From NCBI GenBank assembly GCA_023451265.1, contig JAEYAG010000010.1, forward strand, positions 1 through 5,029: 5,029 bases of DNA, written 5' to 3'. The stretch comes from Actinomycetes bacterium (GTDB lineage: Bacteria; Actinomycetota; Actinomycetes; Actinomycetales; Microbacteriaceae). Numbering within the stretch: position 1 is the stretch's first letter; each line of letters begins with the position of its first letter. The notes under the pieces are model-generated. The model worked only from the letters and a program-made list of their open reading frames with translations, had not been told where the DNA came from and made no database searches. This document shows positions 1-5,029 of the stretch, one piece after another. Position numbers and translations under genes: made by a program.

Positions 1-566
1 ACCGGGGACTGCTCGAGGTCTCCGGGGCCGGCGGCGAGGCGGTCGCCGTGCTGTCGGGCCGGCACGCCGAGATCCTCCTCATGCTGGCGGTGCACCGGCA
101 GGGGCTGTCGGCCGAGCGGCTGACCGAGCTCGTCTACGGACCCGACGCCGGCGAGGGGACGCTCCGGCCCGAGATGGTGCGGCTGCGGAAGGTGCTCGAG
201 CGTCAGGCGCCCCAGCTGGTGCCGGCGTCGCGGCCGTACCGGCTGTCCGCCGACCTCGACACCGACGCGCACCAGGTGCTCTCTCTGCTGGGCCGCGGCG
301 CCCACCGCGTCGCGCTCGCCGCGTATCGCGGCCGCGTGCTGCCGGACTCGACGGCGCCGGGGGTGGAGGAGTTCCGCGACTTGGTGCGGATCGCGCTGCG
401 CGAAGCCCTGCTGGCCGAAGCCTCCGTCGACGTGCTGCTGGCGTACGCCGACACCGACGACGGTGCGGACGACGCGGATGTCCTGCGCCTCGCCCTCGAG
501 ATGCTCCCCGCCCGCTCGCCGCGGCGCGCCGGGCTCGTCACCCGCCTGGAACGGCTCGCCGGCTGA
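1..566 (+). CDS. GAF-type transcriptional regulator, C-terminal part (partial at window edge)
   Basis: The frame is open from position 3 without a start and ends at TGA 564-566, so 187 C-terminal residues are visible. The fragment starts with a short strand-rich stretch, then a helical segment with ILLMLAVHRQGLSAERLTEL (about residues 24-43), then RPEMVRLRKVLE and SRPYRLSADLD. It continues with an alanine/leucine-rich helical tail containing YRGRVLPDSTAPGVEEFRD. This arrangement (a winged-helix-like unit, an SRPYRL strand, then a LP-S-APGVE tail) is what I recall from the C-terminus of actinobacterial GAF-domain regulators encoded near acetaldehyde dehydrogenase genes. The GAF sensor domain itself would lie upstream and is not seen, so the name rests on family memory plus the ald-DUF779 pair downstream. 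Inferred role: DNA-binding activator or repressor of the aldehyde dehydrogenase operon. The last codons are followed within 10 bases by a repeat array. It could instead be another winged-helix regulator with a BTAD-like tail. Confidence 0.68.
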   Translation, partial: RGLLEVSGAGGEAVAVLSGRHAEILLMLAVHRQGLSAERLTELVYGPDAGEGTLRPEMVRLRKVLERQAPQLVPASRPYRLSADLDTDAHQVLSLLGRGAHRVALAAYRGRVLPDSTAPGVEEFRDLVRIALREALLAEASVDVLLAYADTDDGADDADVLRLALEMLPARSPRRAGLVTRLERLAG

Positions 567-573
567 TGCGCCC

Positions 574-648
574 GCGACGAGACGGCGCATCTGCGACGAG
601 ACGGCACCCGTCGCGCCCCGTCTCGTCGCGAATCTCCCGTCTCGCGGC
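574..648. repeat. Array of a 12-mer: two direct and two inverted copies
   Basis: GCGACGAGACGG occurs at 574-585 and again at 593-604. Its exact reverse complement CCGTCTCGTCGC occurs at 618-629, and a 10-of-12 variant (CCGTCTCGCGGC) at 637-648. Both pairs have a period of exactly 19 bases, so the whole stretch is a near-symmetrical inverted repeat with a 13-base centre. RNA from it could fold with a 12-bp inner stem (593-604 with 618-629), which would suit a terminator for the regulator gene, although no T tract follows. The regular period would also suit an operator with four half-sites, or a dispersed palindromic repeat. The sequence alone does not decide between these. Confidence 0.75.
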
Positions 649-675
649 GGGCACCCTGGCAGGATGGGCCCTGAC

Positions 676-680
676 GGAGG
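676..680 (+). promoter_or_regulatory. Ribosome binding site that sets the malQ start
   Basis: GGAGG lies 7 bases before ATG 688. The open frame reaches back to 463, but earlier in-frame starts overlap the regulator gene and would translate the repeat array. The next in-frame ATG, at 709, has no purine-rich site before it. This site therefore fixes the start at 688. Confidence 0.8.
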
Positions 681-687
681 GATCAAC

Positions 688-2823
688 ATGACCGACGATC
701 TGCCCACGATGGACCTCACCCGCCTCGCCGAGTCGCACGGCATCGCGACGGAATACTGGTCGTTCTTCGGCGATCGGGTGACCGTCCCGGCATCCACTCT
801 CCGAGCGATCCTGCACGCGATGGGCGTCGATGCGGCGACGGATGCCGGCGTCACCGCCGCCCTGCTCGACGCCGACGACCGGCCGTGGCGCGACCTGCTG
901 CCGGCCTCGTTCGTGTCGCGTCCGGGCGCCCGCGCGCTGCCGGTGCACGTCACGGACGGGTACGACGTCGTCGTCACGGCGTTCTTGGAAGACGGGACGG
1001 CGCGCGACCTCGAGATCCCCGACCAGCGCCCGGTCTCGCGAGAGGTCGACGGGGTGCGGCGGTGGCGGGTCGAGGTGCCGATCCCGCACGACCTGCCGCT
1101 CGGATGGCACACCGTCCACGCGTCCGAACGGCCCATCGGCGGCGGGGCTTCGGGGCGCACGGCGTCGGTGCCGCTCGTCATCACTCCGGAGCGCATGCCC
1201 GACCCGCGCGTGCGGGCGGGTCGCCGCCGCGGCTGGGGCCTCATGGCGCAGCTGTACTCGGTGCGGTCGCGGGCCTCGTGGGGCATGGGGGACTTCGCCG
1301 ACCTCGCGGACCTCGCCGCGATCGCCGGGGCCCGCGGGGCCGACTTCCTGCTGATCAACCCGATCCACGCCGCCGAGGTCACGAGCCCCATCGAGCCCTC
1401 GCCGTACCTGCCGGCGACCCGCCGGTTTCTCGCGCCGCTGTACGTGCGGCCCGAGGACATCCGTGAGGCGTCGTACCTGGATGCCGCCGGTCGCGCCGCC
1501 GTCGATGCCGCGCGCGGCCCGGTCGCCGCCACCGACGACGACCCCTCCCGCATCGACCGCGACGCCGTCTGGGCCGCGAAGCTCGCGGCGCTCGACACGA
1601 TCTTCGCGGTGCCGCGCTCGCCCGGCCGCGCCGCCAAGCTCGCCGCGTTCGCCGAGCGCGAGGGGCAGCCGCTGCAGGACTTCGCGCTGTGGTGCGCGCT
1701 GGAGGAGCACTACGCCGGTACCGAGCGCCCCGACGCGGCGCGGGACATCGACTCACCGCTGGTGGAAGGACTCCGCGAACAGCTCGCCGGCCGCGTCGCG
1801 TTCCACGTGTGGCTGCAGTGGATCGCCGACCAGCAGGCCGCCAGCGCACAGGCCGCCGCGCGCGCGGCGGGCATGGCGATCGGCATCATGCACGACCTCG
1901 CCGTCGGCGTGCACCAGCTCGGATCCGACGCCTGGTCGCTGCGCGACATGTACGCACCCGGCATGGCGGTCGGCGCGCCGCCGGACATGTACAACCAGCA
2001 GGGTCAGACGTGGAACCAGCCGCCGTGGCTTCCCGGCGCGCTCGCCGAGGCGGGCTACGCGCCGCTGCGCGACATGATCCGGACGCTCCTGCGGCACGCC
2101 GGGGCGCTGCGCATCGACCATGTGATCGGGCTGTTCCGGCTGTGGTGGATCCCCGCCGGGCTCTCGCCCGCCGCCGGCACCTACGTGCGCTACGACCACG
2201 AGGCGATGATCGGCGTGCTCATGCTCGAGGCGCACCGCGCCGGGGCCGTGCTCATCGGCGAGGACCTCGGCAACGTCGAACCGTGGGTGCGGGACTATCT
2301 GGCTGCCCGCGGCATCCTCGGCACGAGCGTGCTGTGGTTCGAGCGCGAGGGCGACGGGTTCCGCCCGCCCGAGCACTACCGGGCGTCGCTGCTCGCGACC
2401 GTCAACACCCACGACCTGCCGCCGACGGCGGGGTATCTCGCCGACGAGCACGTCGCGCTGCGCGCGCGGCTGGGCCTGCTGACCCGGCCCGTCGAGCAGG
2501 AGCTGGCTGAGGCGGATGCCGAGCGCGCGGCCATGCTGGCCCTCTTGCGCGAGAGGGGGCTGCTGTCGGAGAACGCCGGCGAGCAGGAGGTCATCGAGGC
2601 GCTGAACGTGTTGATCACGGCATCCCCCTCGCAACTGCTCGGGGTGGCGCTGGTGGATGCCGTCGGCGAGCGCCGCACGCAGAACCAGCCCGGCACCGAC
2701 ACCGAGTACCCCAACTGGCAGATCCCGCTCGCCGGCCCCGACGGTCGCGCGGTGCTGCTCGACGACCTCGCCGCGAATCCGCGGTTCACCGCGCTCACCG
2801 CCGCCGTCGACAGCCACCTGTAA
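688..2823 (+). CDS. malQ: 4-alpha-glucanotransferase (amylomaltase), GH77 family
   Basis: The enzyme transfers alpha-1,4-glucan segments between maltodextrins, releasing glucose, and acts in the cytoplasm in maltose and glycogen use. The protein is 711 residues, the normal size for the long bacterial and actinobacterial form. Residues 1 to about 175 form the N-terminal extension typical of that form, containing VPASTLRAILHAMGV. The GH77 barrel starts near residue 182 with GWGLMAQLYSVRSR, followed by SWGMGDFADL and LLINPIHA. The catalytic set is intact: nucleophile Asp477 in RIDHVIGLFRLWWIP, acid/base Glu525 in IGEDLG, and the third carboxylate Asp576 in NTHDLPP. The C-terminal NQPGTDTEYPNW motif is also present. 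The ATG at 688 has GGAGG 7 bases upstream. The gene sits between the partial regulator and the aldehyde dehydrogenase, with about 120 bases free on both sides, so it is probably its own transcription unit with no metabolic tie to its neighbours. Nothing in it looks damaged. Confidence 0.96.
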   Translation: MTDDLPTMDLTRLAESHGIATEYWSFFGDRVTVPASTLRAILHAMGVDAATDAGVTAALLDADDRPWRDLLPASFVSRPGARALPVHVTDGYDVVVTAFLEDGTARDLEIPDQRPVSREVDGVRRWRVEVPIPHDLPLGWHTVHASERPIGGGASGRTASVPLVITPERMPDPRVRAGRRRGWGLMAQLYSVRSRASWGMGDFADLADLAAIAGARGADFLLINPIHAAEVTSPIEPSPYLPATRRFLAPLYVRPEDIREASYLDAAGRAAVDAARGPVAATDDDPSRIDRDAVWAAKLAALDTIFAVPRSPGRAAKLAAFAEREGQPLQDFALWCALEEHYAGTERPDAARDIDSPLVEGLREQLAGRVAFHVWLQWIADQQAASAQAAARAAGMAIGIMHDLAVGVHQLGSDAWSLRDMYAPGMAVGAPPDMYNQQGQTWNQPPWLPGALAEAGYAPLRDMIRTLLRHAGALRIDHVIGLFRLWWIPAGLSPAAGTYVRYDHEAMIGVLMLEAHRAGAVLIGEDLGNVEPWVRDYLAARGILGTSVLWFEREGDGFRPPEHYRASLLATVNTHDLPPTAGYLADEHVALRARLGLLTRPVEQELAEADAERAAMLALLRERGLLSENAGEQEVIEALNVLITASPSQLLGVALVDAVGERRTQNQPGTDTEYPNWQIPLAGPDGRAVLLDDLAANPRFTALTAAVDSHL

Positions 2824-2825
2824 CC

Positions 2826-2845
2826 GTCCCGGCCCGGCCGGGGAC
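2826..2845 (+). terminator. Possible GC-rich terminator hairpin after malQ
   Basis: GTCCC at 2826-2830 pairs with GGGAC at 2841-2845, and two more pairs (2831-2832 with 2838-2839) extend the stem past a one-base bulge, closing a 5-base loop. It begins two bases after the malQ stop. There is no run of T after it, so it would be a tail-less hairpin of the kind common in high-GC actinobacteria. Random hairpins are frequent at this GC content, so support is weak. Confidence 0.3.
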
Positions 2846-2860
2846 CCGGTCCTGGCGCCC

Positions 2861-2919
2861 TGCAACGGAATGCAACGTCGCGGGGCGTAGCTTCGGCGGC
2901 ATCCGAACGCGGCAACGGA
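2861..2919 (+). promoter_or_regulatory. Putative ald control region: GCAACG boxes and a -10-like hexamer
   Basis: TGCAACG occurs at 2861-2867 and 2871-2877, exactly 10 bases apart. A third GCAACGGA, identical over 8 bases to the first (2862-2869), lies at 2912-2919, 40 bases beyond the second. A TAGCTT at 2888-2893 fits the actinobacterial -10 pattern TANNNT. No good -35 hexamer lies 16-18 bases before it, which is what one expects of a promoter that needs an activator bound at the paired boxes. The partial regulator at the start of the window is the obvious candidate protein. The boxes are seen directly; their role and the protein that binds are inferred. Confidence 0.45.
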
Positions 2920-2925
2920 TGCCGC
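2896..2925. repeat. Perfect 10-bp inverted repeat before ald
   Basis: GCGGCATCCG at 2896-2905 is the exact reverse complement of CGGATGCCGC at 2916-2925, with a 10-base centre. If the TAGCTT at 2888-2893 is the -10 element, transcription would begin near 2899-2900, inside the left arm. It would then be either an operator over the start site or a hairpin at the 5' end of the mRNA. It ends 14 bases before the ald Shine-Dalgarno site and leaves that site free. The third GCAACG box lies across its centre and right arm. Confidence 0.55.
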
Positions 2926-2939
2926 GAGTTCATGCGTCG

Positions 2940-2946
2940 AAGGAGA
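2940..2946 (+). promoter_or_regulatory. Ribosome binding site of ald
   Basis: AAGGAGA sits 4 bases before ATG 2951 and is the strongest Shine-Dalgarno match in the window. It supports this start and suggests efficient translation. An ATG at 2932 in another frame precedes this site and has no such signal. Confidence 0.8.
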
Positions 2947-2950
2947 CAAC

Positions 2951-4494
<1,544 letters not shown>

Positions 4495-4498
<4 letters not shown>

Positions 4499-4532
4499 GC
4501 TTGTCGAAGACGGTTCCTGAGTCTGTCGAAGG
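4495..4532 (+). repeat. Two direct copies of a CTGAG..TGTCGAAG repeat between ald and DUF779
   Basis: CTGAGCTTGTCGAAG at 4495-4509 and CTGAGTCTGTCGAAG at 4517-4531 match at 13 of 15 positions, starting 22 bases apart. A further CTGAG follows at 4534-4538, just before the next start codon. The unit resembles the CTGAGCTTGTCGAAGG element that I recall as widely dispersed in high-GC genomes, including Microbacteriaceae. The first copy contains the ald stop codon (TGA 4496-4498), and the second ends in the GAAGGA that acts as ribosome site for the next gene. Confidence 0.8.
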
Positions 4533-4533
4533 A
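4529..4533 (+). promoter_or_regulatory. Repeat-derived ribosome binding site of the DUF779 gene
   Basis: AAGGA lies 5 bases before ATG 4539, a normal Shine-Dalgarno spacing. It is unusual because its first three bases (AAG) are the end of the second CTGAG..TGTCGAAG repeat copy, so the translation signal appears to come from the repeat. Confidence 0.65.
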
Positions 4534-4538
4534 CTGAG

Positions 4539-4922
4539 ATGACTTCCCCCACCAGCAGGGTCGCCGTGACGGATGCCGCGGCGGCCCTGCTGCGCCAGTT
4601 GACGGCGCAGCACGGAAAGCTCATGTTCCATCAGTCCGGCGGATGCTGCGACGGGAGCGCCCCGATGTGCTTCCCCGTCGGAATGTTCCTCACCGGCCCG
4701 TCGGACGTGCACCTCGGCGAGCTCGAGGTGGGCCTCGACGACCCCATCCACGTGTGGATCTCGGAGGCCCAGTTCGAGTACTGGAAGTACACCCACCTCA
4801 CGATCGACGTCGTGCCCGGGCGCGGCTCGGGGTTCAGCGTGGAATCACCTACTGGTCAGCGATTCATCATTCGATCACGAATGCTGGAACTAGCCGAGAT
4901 GGAAGCGTTCGGGCTGACCTAG
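4539..4922 (+). CDS. DUF779 family protein, aldehyde dehydrogenase partner
   Basis: This 127-residue soluble protein has no signal peptide or membrane segment. It shows the DUF779 signature: HGKLMFHQSGGCCDGSAPMC with His31, Cys36, Cys37 and Cys44, then FPVGMFLTGPSDVHLGEL, then QFEYWKYTHLTIDVVPGRG (residues 78-96). The family role is unknown. Genes of this family commonly follow ExaC-type aldehyde dehydrogenase genes, as here, so a helper or regulatory role in aldehyde oxidation is likely. The clustered cysteines and histidine could bind a metal or act as thiols, which is inference. The start at ATG 4539 is supported by AAGGA 5 bases upstream, and translation from the same mRNA as the dehydrogenase is expected. 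From codon 103 (position 4845) codon choice changes abruptly to TCA, CCT, ACT, CGA (three times), ATT and CTA, unlike the rest of the gene. The protein sequence still reads as family-like there (GQRFIIRSRM), so the gene is not obviously broken. Confidence 0.92.
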   Translation: MTSPTSRVAVTDAAAALLRQLTAQHGKLMFHQSGGCCDGSAPMCFPVGMFLTGPSDVHLGELEVGLDDPIHVWISEAQFEYWKYTHLTIDVVPGRGSGFSVESPTGQRFIIRSRMLELAEMEAFGLT

Positions 4923-4929
4923 CTTCTGT

Positions 4930-4949
4930 CATTCCAAACGCATTCCAAA
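4930..4949. repeat. Short tandem direct repeat CATTCCAAA
   Basis: CATTCCAAA occurs at 4930-4938 and 4941-4949, an 11-base period, in a locally A/T-rich stretch beginning 8 bases after the DUF779 stop. One helical turn of spacing would suit a protein binding site or a remnant of a recombination site. Nothing shows which, and it may be chance. Confidence 0.4.
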
Positions 4950-4993
4950 TTGAACCGGCACACAAGGGCTCCGAAGCGGCCCGTCGCGGCCAC

Positions 4994-5029
4994 TCAGAAC
5001 TCGACGAAGCTGCCGGACCAGTCCTGCTG
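4994..5029 (-). CDS. Possible C-terminal end of a minus-strand gene (partial)
   Basis: On the minus strand the frame entering at 5029 reads QQDWSGSFVEF and stops at TGA (4996-4994). Eleven codons give almost no information. The codons are G/C-ending except for the aromatic and glycine-rich mix expected of a real terminus, and a convergent gene here would explain why the plus-strand genes stop. I do not recognise the product. The frame could equally be chance open sequence. Confidence 0.25.
   Translation of the reverse strand, partial: QQDWSGSFVEF

Noticed and set aside
660..665. CAGGAT as a malQ -10 element
   Set aside because: It is one base from TAGGAT and would give a short leader with the Shine-Dalgarno site, but no -35-like hexamer sits 16-18 bases before it. 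It is possible but not supportable.
463..687. Longer N-terminus for MalQ from the in-frame ATG at 463
   Set aside because: It would overlap the regulator by about 100 bases and translate the 12-mer array into arginine/proline-rich sequence unlike MalQ. ATG 688 has GGAGG at proper spacing and gives the normal family length.
538..1710. Long minus-strand open frames (also 1753-2958 and 2930-4624)
   Set aside because: They are antisense to malQ and ald, rich in Arg/Asp/Val/Gly from reversed high-GC codons, and have no recognisable motifs. They are shadows of the real genes.
4868..4883. Small inverted repeat CATTCG-ATCA-CGAATG as a terminator
   Set aside because: It lies inside the DUF779 coding region, has only six pairs and is not followed by a T tract.
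4966..4982. Hairpin GGGC...GCCC as a terminator for the operon
   Set aside because: Only four to five pairs can form and no T tract follows. Such stems are common by chance at this GC content.
4923..5029. tRNA or other RNA gene in the right-hand gap
   Set aside because: No cloverleaf arms, TTCGA-type T-loop or CCA-adjacent acceptor pairing could be found.

Overview
The window is very GC-rich DNA with strong G/C preference at third codon positions and purine-rich Shine-Dalgarno sites. This, together with at least 15 copies of the hexamer GGATGC/GCATCC and an actinobacterial-type MalQ, suggests a high-GC actinobacterium, most likely a Microbacteriaceae member such as Microbacterium. The taxon is an inference from composition and protein style, not a database match.

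Layout, left to right. Positions 1-566 hold the C-terminal part of a transcriptional regulator that I read as the GAF-domain type often linked to acetaldehyde dehydrogenase genes; its N-terminus lies outside the window. Positions 567-687 are intergenic and carry a regular array of a 12-mer, two direct and two inverted copies on a 19-base period, before the malQ ribosome site. Positions 688-2823 encode a full-length 4-alpha-glucanotransferase (MalQ, GH77). Positions 2824-2950 hold a possible malQ terminator and the control region of the next gene: three GCAACG boxes at 10 and 40 base offsets, a -10-like TAGCTT, and a perfect 10-bp inverted repeat. Positions 2951-4498 encode an NAD-dependent aldehyde dehydrogenase of the ExaC/AldB acetaldehyde type. 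Positions 4539-4922 encode its usual small partner, a cysteine-bearing DUF779 protein. The two are 40 bases apart, separated by two copies of a CTGAG-TGTCGAAG repeat that supplies the stop codon of the first gene and the Shine-Dalgarno site of the second. Positions 4923-5029 have lower GC at first, then possibly the last 11 codons of a minus-strand gene.

How they may work together: ald and the DUF779 gene look like a two-gene aldehyde oxidation operon (aldehyde to carboxylic acid, for example acetaldehyde to acetate). The partial regulator upstream is a good candidate for its controller, with malQ (maltodextrin and glycogen metabolism) lying between regulator and target. No wholly new system is evident. 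The points most worth a second look are the repeat between ald and DUF779, the control region of ald, the 12-mer array before malQ, and the abrupt composition change inside the 3' end of the DUF779 gene.
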